This document shows positions 1 through 7,226 of a DNA stretch of 64,000 nt, in pieces. Source of the stretch: Geomonas sp. Red32 (lineage in GTDB: Bacteria > Desulfobacterota > Desulfuromonadia > Geobacterales > Geobacteraceae). The notes beneath the pieces are model-generated. The model made no database searches, had not been told where the DNA came from, and was given only the letters and a program-made list of their open reading frames with translations. The translations under genes and the position numbers were made by a program. Location of the stretch: the NCBI RefSeq assembly GCF_023652955.1, contig NZ_JAKLOY010000011.1:62001-126000 (forward strand), in the 5' to 3' direction. The stretch's first letter is position 1. Every line of letters starts with the position of its first letter.

Positions 1-900
1 GGCGAGGGCGAGCTCCGGGATGAGGAAGTTGGGCTCGACCGGCCACCCCAGCGCCTCCTTAGTGCGCCGCACTTCCTCGACACCGAGCGGGGAGCCGTGG
101 GCCTCGAAGGAGTCCTGCTTGCCGGGAGAGCCGTAGCCCAGGTGGGTGCGGACCAGGATCAGGGAGGGGTGTTCGCGGTCGTCGCGGGCCGTATCGAGGG
201 CGGCAGCGATGGAGTCAAGGTCGTTGCCGTCGGCAACCTCGATGACCTGCCAGCCGTAGGCACGGAAGCGGGCGCCGCGGTCCTCGGTAAAGCAGAGGTC
301 CGTGGAGGCGGCCAGCGAGACCCGGTTGTCGTCGTAGAGGCAGATCAGCTTGCCAAGCTTCAGGTGGCCAGCCAACGAAGCCGCCTCCGAAGCCACCCCC
401 TCCATCAGATCCCCGTCGCTCGCCAGCACGTAGCAGTAGTGATCGATGACCGGAAAGCCGGGACGGTTGTAGCGGGCGGCCAGGTGGGCCTCGGCGATGG
501 CCATGCCGACTGCGTTGCCGAACCCCTGCCCCAAGGGGCCGGTGGTCACCTCCACCCCCGGGGTCACCCCCCGCTCGGGATGCCCTGGTGTCTGGCTTCC
601 CCACTGGCGGAACCGCTTGATCTCCTCGAGGGAGAGGTCGTAACCGGCCAGGTGCAGCAGGCCGTAGAGCAGCATCGAGCCGTGGCCTGCCGAGAGGATG
701 AAGCGGTCACGGTCCCACCACTCGGGGCCGGCGGGGTTGTGCTTGAGGTAGCGGCTCCAGAGGAGGTAGGCCATGGGGGCCGCCCCGAGCGGAAGGCCGG
801 GATGGCCGCTGTTGGCCTGCTGGACGGCGTCTACGGCTAAAAAACGAAGGGTATCGATACAGAGGCGGTCGATGCTCTCTTGGCTGGTGGGCGAGGTCAT
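1..900 (-). CDS. tkt: Transketolase, N-terminal 300 residues (cut by window edge)
   Basis: The enzyme moves two-carbon ketol units between sugar phosphates in the non-oxidative pentose phosphate pathway, using thiamine diphosphate in the cytosol. Reading the minus strand from ATG at 900 gives an open frame to base 1 with no stop. Visible family motifs are the early [11 protein letters not shown] segment, [12 protein letters not shown], and the diphosphate/Mg site SDGDLMEG. An AAGGAG Shine-Dalgarno lies 6 bases before the ATG, which fixes the start. Only about 45% of a usual 650-670 aa transketolase is present; the rest lies beyond the left edge. It is the last gene of a minus-strand group following the aldo/keto reductase, 34 bases away. 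Confidence 0.95.
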   Translation of the reverse strand, partial: MTSPTSQESIDRLCIDTLRFLAVDAVQQANSGHPGLPLGAAPMAYLLWSRYLKHNPAGPEWWDRDRFILSAGHGSMLLYGLLHLAGYDLSLEEIKRFRQWGSQTPGHPERGVTPGVEVTTGPLGQGFGNAVGMAIAEAHLAARYNRPGFPVIDHYCYVLASDGDLMEGVASEAASLAGHLKLGKLICLYDDNRVSLAASTDLCFTEDRGARFRAYGWQVIEVADGNDLDSIAAALDTARDDREHPSLILVRTHLGYGSPGKQDSFEAHGSPLGVEEVRRTKEALGWPVEPNFLIPELALA

Positions 901-934
901 TCAAAACTCCTTCCTGCAAGGTGCGGGGCGGTGA

Positions 935-1930
935 TCATTCGGTAGTGTCGATGTACTGCATGGCCTCATCGGGGTAACGCTCCCCGGCCACCCGGAAGGA
1001 GGCGGCGGCCTTGTCGATGGCAGCCCAGGCGTCGCCGGGGAGGAGGATCCCGACCGAGTCGGCGTTCTCCTCGAGGTACCGGACCCTCTTGGTGCCGGGG
1101 ATGGGGACGATGTCGCTCCCTTTCCTGAGCACCCAGGCGAGCGCCACTTGGGCGGGGGTGGCCGCGTGGGAGGCGGCGGCCTCCCGGATCACCGACACGA
1201 GTTCCAGATTGTGGCGGAGGTTCTCCGGCTGGAAGCGGGGGTTCTTCCGGCGCCAGTCGTCCCCCTCGAGGTCGTTGACACTCTGGATCTTGCCGGTGAG
1301 AAAGCCGCGCCCCATCGGGCTATAGGCGACGAAGCCGATACCCAGCTCCCGCAGGACCGGCAAGAGGGTGGTCTCGACGCCCCGCTCCCAGAGGGAAAAC
1401 TCCGACTGGACCGCGGTCAGGGGGTGGACCGCATGGGCGCGGCGCACGACCCCCGGCCCCACTTCGGACAGCCCGATATAGCGTACCTTCCCCTCTTTGA
1501 CCAGCTCGCCGAGCGCCCCCACCGTCTCCTCGATGGGGACCTTGGGGTCGAGCCGGTGCTGATAGTAGAGATCGATGTAATCGGTGCCGAGCCTTTTGAG
1601 CGACCCTTCGAGGGAGCGGCGGATGTGGGCCGGGCTGCTGTCGAGCTCCAACGGTTCGCCGCGGGGGCCGAAGCGCCAGGCGAACTTGGTGGCCACGATG
1701 ACCCGCTGGCGGGGAAATTCCTTGAGCACCCGTCCCAGGAGCTCCTCGTTGGTGAAGGGACCGTACATCTCGGCGGTATCCCAGAAGTTGATCCCCAGCT
1801 CCAGCGCCCTGCGGAGCACCTTCACCGAGGCGGCATCGTCGGGATGGCCGTAGGCGTACGACATCCCCATGCACCCAAGACCCAGGGCGGAGACTTCCAG
1901 TCCCTGCTGACCGAGCTTACGTTTTAGCAT
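935..1930 (-). CDS. Aldo/keto reductase
   Basis: A 331-residue NADPH-dependent aldo/keto reductase of the single-domain (alpha/beta)8 type, reducing aldehydes or ketones in the cytosol; the natural substrate cannot be read from sequence. The catalytic tetrad is visible: Asp and Tyr in NFWDTAEMYG, Lys in VIVATKFAWRF and His in LYYQHRLDP. The C-terminal cofactor stretch IVPIPGTKR is present. The start is set at the ATG encoding MLKRKLG because GGAGG sits 7 bases upstream; an earlier in-frame codon five residues back has no ribosome site. The closest recognisable relatives are IolS/YhdN-like reductases, but the exact subfamily is a guess. Confidence 0.93.
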   Translation of the reverse strand: MLKRKLGQQGLEVSALGLGCMGMSYAYGHPDDAASVKVLRRALELGINFWDTAEMYGPFTNEELLGRVLKEFPRQRVIVATKFAWRFGPRGEPLELDSSPAHIRRSLEGSLKRLGTDYIDLYYQHRLDPKVPIEETVGALGELVKEGKVRYIGLSEVGPGVVRRAHAVHPLTAVQSEFSLWERGVETTLLPVLRELGIGFVAYSPMGRGFLTGKIQSVNDLEGDDWRRKNPRFQPENLRHNLELVSVIREAAASHAATPAQVALAWVLRKGSDIVPIPGTKRVRYLEENADSVGILLPGDAWAAIDKAAASFRVAGERYPDEAMQYIDTTE

Positions 1931-1978
1931 CCGGTATCCTCCCAAACCTAAAGACGATGTAGACCGCGCCAGCCCCCG

Positions 1979-2188
1979 CTACCTCTGCTTCGGGATGCGG
2001 TGCGAGAGCACCATGCGGCCGAGCGGGATGGTGCTCACCACCCCGGCCAGAAACAGCATCCACCCGGCCATCTTCCGCTCCCGGTCGGTGAGCCGGTGGG
2101 CCACCAGCAGGCCGAGCCCCCCTCCCAAGACGGCCCTGGTGGCGGCGATCAGCGATAACTGCGGCAAGGTCAACCTGGTCTCCTTCAT
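1979..2188 (-). CDS. Small hypothetical membrane protein (69 aa)
   Basis: A 69-residue protein with a hydrophobic segment around residues 10-28 (SLIAATRAVLGGGLGLLVAH) and a second around 40-58, so probably a two-span membrane hairpin with a basic tail. GAGGAGGGACAG precedes the ATG, a clear ribosome site, and the third codon positions are strongly GC-biased, which is why I accept it despite its size. It lies 48 bases upstream of the aldo/keto reductase on the same strand and may share its transcript. No family recognised and no function proposed. Confidence 0.7.
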   Translation of the reverse strand: MKETRLTLPQLSLIAATRAVLGGGLGLLVAHRLTDRERKMAGWMLFLAGVVSTIPLGRMVLSHRIPKQR

Positions 2189-2323
2189 CTGTCCCTCCTC
2201 GTGTGCCGGCCGGCCCGGGGGCCAATCAAGGGCCCGCGGAACGGAAGCGGCATTGGTAATGAGAGGCTCATGGCTAGTATATCAGGATAATGAGAACGAG
2301 GACGGGCCCCTCCCAATACGGGT

Positions 2324-2351
2324 AAAAAAATGGCCCATATCGCTATGGGCC
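2324..2351 (-). terminator. Intrinsic terminator after the OmpA-type gene
   Basis: A perfect 8-bp stem (GGCCCATA with TATGGGCC) closes a 4-base loop and, read on the minus strand, is followed by seven T residues. It lies about 110 bases past the stop of the double-OmpA gene and before the 69-aa gene, so it should end the ompA transcript. Confidence 0.85.
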
Positions 2352-2393
2352 GCTGTTTGGCAACCTGGCCGGTTGGCCACCGGCTCATTAAGG

Positions 2394-2422
2394 AGGTGGA
2401 GGGGGGGCTGCCCCCTCCACCT
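2394..2422 (-). terminator. GC-rich hairpin directly after the OmpA-type gene
   Basis: A stem of 12 pairs (AGGTGGAGGGGG with its complement) begins 38 bases past the OmpA stop. It lacks a T run, so it is more likely an RNA-stabilising hairpin ahead of the true terminator at 2324-2351. Confidence 0.45.
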
Positions 2423-2459
2423 TGCCGACCGGATCACCCCACCTGATGACCCGGCCGGA

Positions 2460-3866
2460 CTACCTCTTGATCACGCAGTCGATGACGGCGTTGATCCTGC
2501 GGTTGGCGGCTCTCCCTTCGGTGGTGTTGTTGTAGGAGATGCGGCGGGTGGCGCCGTAACCTTTGGCGGAGAGGCGGGAGCGCTCGATGCCGAAGTTGTC
2601 GACGAGGTAGTTGACCACGTTCTCGGCCCGCTCCTGGGAGAGTTTCATGTTCTCGTCCGGGTTCCCGACGTTGTCGGTGTGACCTTCGATGACGGCGGTG
2701 GTGGCCGGGTACTGCTTCATGTACTGGGCGACCTTGGCGATCTCGTTACGGTACTCGGGTTTCACATCGGCCTTGCCGGTGTCGAAATCCATCACCAGGG
2801 TCATGCAGAGCTTCTCGGGGGGCTCGAGCTTGTTGACGTCAAAGGCGCAGTCGATGACCGCCTCGATGCGGCGGTTTTTCTGCTTCCCTTCGTCGGTGGC
2901 GTTATCGGCGACCGGCCGCGAGAAGCCGTAGCCGCGGGCGGTCAGGCGGGAGCGGTCGATGCCGAAGTTGGTGACCATGTAGTCCACCACCGCCTGGGCG
3001 CGGCGCTGGGAGAGATCCATGTTGTGCTCGTAGGTGCCGACGTTGTCGGTGTGCCCTTCGATGACGGCGGTGGTGGAGGGGTATTTCCTCATGAAGTCGC
3101 CGACCTTGGCGACCTCGTCACGGTATTCGGGGCGGATGAGGGCGCGGTCGATGTCGAACTCGATGTGGAGCGTCACGCAGTACTTGTAATGGCCCGGGGT
3201 CGGCTCGGCGGCCGGGACCGGTGCCAGCGGGGCCTCGCCGGCCGGAGGCGCCGGCGGCGGAGGAGTCGGCTGGGCCGGCGCGGCGGCAGGCTGGGTGACT
3301 TCTTCGGCGGCCGACTTGTTGCCGCCGAAGACGAAGGTCATGCCGGCGGAGTATTCCCAGTTGTCCAGACGTTTGTAGCTGAAGTCGACGATGTAGCGGC
3401 CGTCGATCCTGAGGGCGAGGTCGTCGGTGAAGAAGAACTTGAAGCCGAGGCCGCCGTTGACGGCGCCGTCCGTCCCTTGATCGTGGGGATGCGGGTACTC
3501 GAGCGTGATCCCGCCGCCGCCGACCGCCAGGTAGGGAACCACCGTCGAATGGGGCATCATGTTGTAGAGAAGGTCGAGGTGGTAGGTCCAGACGTTGAAG
3601 TGACGGTCGTCGAAGGCGCGCTCGGCACGGGTATAGCTCCCGACCAGCTCGGCCTCGAAGTTATCGGTGAGGTCGTAGCCTAACCGGACACCGTAGGTCG
3701 GACGGTTGCGCCGGAGCCATTGCTGGCCGTTGTGGTCGTCGTCGTCGAATACGTACCCGCCGACATACGGTGAGACGGAGACCGCTCCCGCCCGTTCGCC
3801 GGCGTGCGCGCCCCCTGCCAGCGCCAGCATAAAGAGTACCGCCAACATCCACGTGGTCTTTTTCAT
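2460..3866 (-). CDS. Outer-membrane protein with tandem OmpA domains
   Basis: A 468-residue exported protein: signal peptide (MKKTTWMLAVLFMLALAGGAHA), an OmpA-like eight-stranded barrel to about residue 195, a Pro/Ala linker (about 200-226), then two consecutive OmpA C-terminal peptidoglycan-binding domains at about 227-351 and 352-468. Each has the signature GHTDNVG and a following NRRI Arg pair. The barrel should anchor in the outer membrane and the two domains should hold peptidoglycan. One OmpA domain is usual; two in tandem is unusual and the copies are about half identical by eye. The start is MKKTTW because AAGGAGG lies before it; the longer open frame upstream is leader DNA. A promoter with a long leader precedes it. 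Confidence 0.92.
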   Translation of the reverse strand: MKKTTWMLAVLFMLALAGGAHAGERAGAVSVSPYVGGYVFDDDDHNGQQWLRRNRPTYGVRLGYDLTDNFEAELVGSYTRAERAFDDRHFNVWTYHLDLLYNMMPHSTVVPYLAVGGGGITLEYPHPHDQGTDGAVNGGLGFKFFFTDDLALRIDGRYIVDFSYKRLDNWEYSAGMTFVFGGNKSAAEEVTQPAAAPAQPTPPPPAPPAGEAPLAPVPAAEPTPGHYKYCVTLHIEFDIDRALIRPEYRDEVAKVGDFMRKYPSTTAVIEGHTDNVGTYEHNMDLSQRRAQAVVDYMVTNFGIDRSRLTARGYGFSRPVADNATDEGKQKNRRIEAVIDCAFDVNKLEPPEKLCMTLVMDFDTGKADVKPEYRNEIAKVAQYMKQYPATTAVIEGHTDNVGNPDENMKLSQERAENVVNYLVDNFGIERSRLSAKGYGATRRISYNNTTEGRAANRRINAVIDCVIKR

Positions 3867-4025
3867 GTCCCTTTTCCCTCCTTGATGGTAGAGCCTCCTG
3901 GAAGGCTCCCCGGTGATTTTGAGCCGCCCGCCGGGCGGTGGGCTCTTCCGGTTTTGCGGAAGGTGACCGGCTGCGGCCACCGCTTGGCTAGGAGTTACTC
4001 ATTGGCCTCAAATTAATCACGCTTA

Positions 4026-4053
4026 ATGGTAGCGATTTTCCATCTGCTGTCAA
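4026..4053 (-). promoter_or_regulatory. Sigma-70-type promoter of the double-OmpA gene
   Basis: On the minus strand a perfect TTGACA is separated by 16 bases from TACCAT. Transcription would start near 4019, giving an untranslated leader of about 150 bases that contains GC-rich potential hairpins (for example around 3921-3945). Confidence 0.6.
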
Positions 4054-4086
4054 CCTCGTGACCGGCATGGTGTCCGGCGCCCCGGC

Positions 4087-4458
4087 TCAGTAGCCCCGCA
4101 GCCGGGTCATGTTCCTCCCCTCGCCGATCTCCTCGACCGGGAGTCCTGCGCTCAGGTACGCCTTGAAGCCCCCCCTAAGCAGCCGGGGCCGCACACTCCC
4201 CGCCCCCGCCAGCAGATCCACCAGCTGCTCGGCAGGGGTGTCGCAGGGAGCGGTGGTATAGACCACGACCGTCCGGTCCTTGGGAATCTCCTCCAGGCGG
4301 GAGGTCAACTCGGCGCTGTCCATCCGGAGCGCCCCCTTCGCCTTCATGACCGCCAGATCGAGGTCACCGGCGTGCCGGACCTCGACCAGGCAGAACGGCG
4401 TATCCCCCTTGAACTGATCGCGCACCCAATCCGCATTTACCGTGAGCTCCCTGTCCAT
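4087..4458 (-). CDS. Rhodanese-domain protein
   Basis: A 123-residue single rhodanese domain with no signal peptide, so cytosolic. The catalytic cysteine is in the loop APCDTPAEQ after a VVVYTT strand, the position of the sulfur-accepting Cys in rhodaneses, and the CDC25-like PVEEI end is present. Such proteins move sulfane sulfur or act in thiol redox work; the acceptor is unknown. It is the last gene of an operon behind the FeS oxidoreductase and the 52-aa membrane protein, only 33 bases from the latter, so a role in sulfur supply or redox sensing for that complex is possible but inferred. Confidence 0.88.
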   Translation of the reverse strand: MDRELTVNADWVRDQFKGDTPFCLVEVRHAGDLDLAVMKAKGALRMDSAELTSRLEEIPKDRTVVVYTTAPCDTPAEQLVDLLAGAGSVRPRLLRGGFKAYLSAGLPVEEIGEGRNMTRLRGY

Positions 4459-4491
4459 GCTCTGTCTCCCGTAGCGCTCCCCTTCCGGCAG

Positions 4492-4650
4492 CTAATCCTC
4501 CCCCTCGTCCCCCGCCTTGCTGTCGACATGGGGCGGTTTCCCCCTCTTGCGGGTGAAGAGGTAGACGACCAAGAAGATCAACGCGATGACAAGCAGCACG
4601 ATCGCCCAACTGACTGCCCCGAACGAATGGGTATAGGTCGCCTGTGGCAT
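4492..4650 (-). CDS. 52-aa single-span membrane protein in the FeS oxidoreductase operon
   Basis: A short frame starts at ATG 4650 with AAAGGAGG 5 bases upstream, one of the best ribosome sites in the window. It encodes a 52-residue protein with a single hydrophobic helix at about residues 12-32, then a basic stop-transfer TRKRGK and an acidic tail ending DEGED. It lies 22 bases after the FeS oxidoreductase stop and 33 bases before the rhodanese gene, all on one strand. Topology resembles the small accessory subunits of membrane redox complexes, and I infer a structural role in the complex. No family recognised. Confidence 0.8.
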   Translation of the reverse strand: MPQATYTHSFGAVSWAIVLLVIALIFLVVYLFTRKRGKPPHVDSKAGDEGED

Positions 4651-4672
4651 GATGTCCTCCTTTGGTTGTGGC

Positions 4673-6664
4673 TCAGGAAACCGCTGGCAGCCGTTCGGCC
4701 ACCACCTCTGCCAGGTCCCTGGCCCTCACTCTCCCTTCGAATCCGCCGGTCTTGATGCCGTCCTCGAACAGCGTGAGGCAGAACGGACAGTTGGCTACCA
4801 GGACCGGCTCTCCGGTAGCCGCGGCCATCGAAATACGTGTTTCGCCGATGCGGGCACCTACCCTCTCCTCGGCCAGCACCCGCCCTCCTCCCCCTCCGCA
4901 GCAGAAGGTCTCCCGGCCGCTTTGCGCCATCTCGGTAATGCGGGCTCCGGAACGGGCGAGAACCGCCCTGGGCTCGGTGGCGATGTCACGGTAGCGGGCG
5001 AGGTAGCAGGAGTCGTGGTAGGTGCAGGCGAATTCTTCCGGCTGCAGGTCAAGCCGCCCCTCGTCCAAAAGCCGTAGCAGGAAGGTCGTGTGGTGCTCGA
5101 CCTCGGCGGTAAAGCCGAGATCGCGGTAGTCGCGCACCAGGGTGTTGTAACAGTGGGGGCAGGTGGCCACTACCTTGGTGACGCCGTGCGCCTGCATCTT
5201 CTCTATGTTCGCGCGGGCCATCTGCTGGTACAGGCACTCGTTGCCAAGCTTGCGGGGAGGCTCGCCGCAGCAGGTTTCCTCCTTCCCCAGGATGGCCAGC
5301 CGGATGCCCGCCGCCGAGCAGATGCGGGCGAAGGCGCGGGCGACCGCCTGGTTGCGCCGGTCGAAGGAGGCGTAGCAGCCGCCAAAATAGAGGACGTCGG
5401 CCCGCTCCCCCTCCCCCAGCACCGCCACATCGATCCCCTCGGCCCAGTCCCCCCGCCGGGCATAGGCCATGCCGAAGGGGTTGCCGTTCACCTCGTAGTT
5501 CGCCAGCGCCCCACGCACCTCGTCGCCGGGGAACTCGCCCCTCATGAGGGAGAGGTTGCGCCGCATCTCGAGGATCTTGTTAACGTGCTCGATGTTGGCC
5601 GGGCAGATCTCTTGGCAGGCCCGGCAGGTGGTGCAGTCCCAGAGGACCTCGCGGCTCACCACTTCCACCAGGTCGTCCCGCGGGCGGGCGAAGGCCACCT
5701 CCCCCACCTGCTGGATGACGATCATGGGGGAGAGCGGCTTGGCGGTCACCCAGGCCGGACAGCGGTCCTGGCAGCGCTTGCAGGCGGTGCATGCGTCGGC
5801 GTCGTAGATGTCCTTCCAGCTGAAATCCTCGACCCGGGTGACGCCGCAGCTCTCCCGGCTCTCGTCCTCGAGGTCGATGGTCTCGATGGCCCCCTTGGGA
5901 CGCACGTCGGTGAAGAGGTAATTCACCCCGGTCAGGAAGAGGTGGCGAAGCTTGGTGACCGGGATCAGGGCGATGAAGGCCATGGAGACGCCGAGATGGA
6001 ACCACCAGAGGGCGCGGTGCAGAAAGCGGAGGCGGGGAACGTCCCACCCGTCCAGGAGCCTGGCGACCGCGAGCCCGCCGTAGGAGAAGGGGGCGATGGC
6101 GGGGTTGCTCCTGAGCTCGGTGGCGGCCATGCGCGCACCTTCCAGCCAGAAACCGGTGATCAGGATGGAGAAGAGGAGCAGGTGGCTCAGGTAGTCATCC
6201 TTCCCGGTCTGCAGGTTCATGGGGGTGAAAAGGTACCGCCTGATCGCGAAGCCGAGCAAGGAGGCGATGGCGGCGATCCCGGCGGTGTTGAGGACCACCT
6301 TGAACACCAGGTAGAAGGGGCCCTTGAGAAAGCGCACCAAGAAGAGTGGGTCGGTGAAGTCCGCCTGCAGCATGACGAGCAGGGTCCCGATGAACAGGAG
6401 CAGGAATCCCCAGAAGAAAAGCGCGTGCAGGGTGCCCGGACGCCTGACCAGCAGGACCCGGGTCTGGGCGAAGGAGGCCTTCAGCCAGAACCCGATCCGC
6501 TCCGGGAGACGGTCCAGCCGGTTGAGGGGCCTCCCCAGCCGGTACACCGGGACGCGCCGCCAGATCCCCCAACCGCAAAGGGCCAGGGAGACGGCCGCCA
6601 GGCAGTACATCGGGCCGGTTGCGCCATGCCCGACGTTCCAGTAGATCTCTCTGGTAGCTTCCAT
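4673..6664 (-). CDS. Membrane-bound FeS oxidoreductase (NarI-like / HdrD-like fusion, ETF:menaquinone oxidoreductase type)
   Basis: A 663-residue fusion. Residues about 15-250 hold several membrane spans with His residues, resembling the NarI b-type cytochrome. Residues about 290-360 carry two CxxCxxCxxxCP clusters (Cys 292/295/298/302 and 344/347/350/354) for [4Fe-4S] centres. The C-terminal half has the paired CCG motifs of HdrD-like subunits (ETCCGEPP and ETFCCGGGGG). Proteins of this build are known to pass electrons from electron-transferring flavoprotein to menaquinone in fatty- and aromatic-acid degraders; no etfAB genes are in this window. I start at the ATG encoding MEATREIYW: the upstream TTG at 6709 would lie before the predicted transcription start. 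Confidence 0.9.
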   Translation of the reverse strand: MEATREIYWNVGHGATGPMYCLAAVSLALCGWGIWRRVPVYRLGRPLNRLDRLPERIGFWLKASFAQTRVLLVRRPGTLHALFFWGFLLLFIGTLLVMLQADFTDPLFLVRFLKGPFYLVFKVVLNTAGIAAIASLLGFAIRRYLFTPMNLQTGKDDYLSHLLLFSILITGFWLEGARMAATELRSNPAIAPFSYGGLAVARLLDGWDVPRLRFLHRALWWFHLGVSMAFIALIPVTKLRHLFLTGVNYLFTDVRPKGAIETIDLEDESRESCGVTRVEDFSWKDIYDADACTACKRCQDRCPAWVTAKPLSPMIVIQQVGEVAFARPRDDLVEVVSREVLWDCTTCRACQEICPANIEHVNKILEMRRNLSLMRGEFPGDEVRGALANYEVNGNPFGMAYARRGDWAEGIDVAVLGEGERADVLYFGGCYASFDRRNQAVARAFARICSAAGIRLAILGKEETCCGEPPRKLGNECLYQQMARANIEKMQAHGVTKVVATCPHCYNTLVRDYRDLGFTAEVEHHTTFLLRLLDEGRLDLQPEEFACTYHDSCYLARYRDIATEPRAVLARSGARITEMAQSGRETFCCGGGGGRVLAEERVGARIGETRISMAAATGEPVLVANCPFCLTLFEDGIKTGGFEGRVRARDLAEVVAERLPAVS

Positions 6665-6709
6665 GTAGTCCCGGTGTGGGTATGATGTTGTCAGCAAAGG
6701 GTTTCTCAA

Positions 6710-6737
6710 AAAATAACTTAGTTATCTTTAATGTCAA
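6710..6737 (-). promoter_or_regulatory. Promoter with overlapping palindromic operator, FeS oxidoreductase operon
   Basis: Minus strand: perfect TTGACA (6732-6737), 16 bases, then TATTTT (6710-6715). The 13-bp near-perfect palindrome ATAACTTAGTTAT at 6713-6725 covers the -10 and part of the spacer, the classic position for a repressor site. Start of transcription is expected near 6703, about 39 bases before the ATG. Confidence 0.6.
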
Positions 6738-6949
6738 TCATTCAATCGGATTCCAATGTGAAAGGTGCCGGGATGGGACGGGGAACGCGAACCCGCGTCC
6801 GGCGGGGCTTGAGAGGAAACGGCAGGGGCGCGAAGGTGAAGCGGACGACGCACGGGGAGAGGGGCGATGAGACAAAAATCACTGTAATATTGAGTAGAAA
6901 ACGTCTACCATGAGACAGGTAAACTCCTTCCATTAATCGAGAGGTTTCG

Positions 6950-7222
6950 ATGAAGATAACAAACGATGCCCCGCAAACCGCACCGGTCCAGCAGGTGAAT
7001 CAGCCTACGGCCACCGCGCCCGCCCGGAAGAAGCCCCACACCGGTAAACCGGCCGGCGATACGGTGGAGATCTCCGGCCAGGTCGACGCCGAGGTGCAGG
7101 CCCGCCAGGCCGAACAGGCCCAGCGGGTGGCCGCCATTAAGGAGCAGGTGAAAGCCGGCAACTACGAGGTGGACTCCCGCAAGGTGGCCGAGAAGATGCT
7201 CGCCCGCTCCAACGAAAAGTAA
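6950..7222 (+). CDS. flgM: Anti-sigma-28 factor FlgM
   Basis: A 90-residue protein with the FlgM layout: a disordered N-terminus rich in Pro, Ala and Thr (residues 5-35), the DTVEIS box, and a C-terminal helix with VAAIKEQVKAGNYEVDSRKVAEKML, which binds sigma-28 (FliA). It holds back late flagellar gene transcription until the hook is complete and FlgM is exported. GAGAGG lies 6 bases before the ATG. It converges with the giant dockerin gene, with only 4 bases between stops. No flagellar genes sit beside it here, so it is a stand-alone copy. I found no convincing sigma-28 or sigma-54 promoter upstream. Confidence 0.93.
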   Translation: MKITNDAPQTAPVQQVNQPTATAPARKKPHTGKPAGDTVEISGQVDAEVQARQAEQAQRVAAIKEQVKAGNYEVDSRKVAEKMLARSNEK

Positions 7223-7226
7223 CCCC

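Noticed and set aside
6665-6709. TTG start at 6709 for the FeS oxidoreductase, adding 15 residues
   Set aside because: It lies upstream of the predicted transcription start and has no ribosome site.
6860-6949. Sigma-28 promoter expected before flgM
   Set aside because: No TAAA-N15-GCCGATAA-like pattern; only a weak GTAGA/TCTAC dyad was seen.
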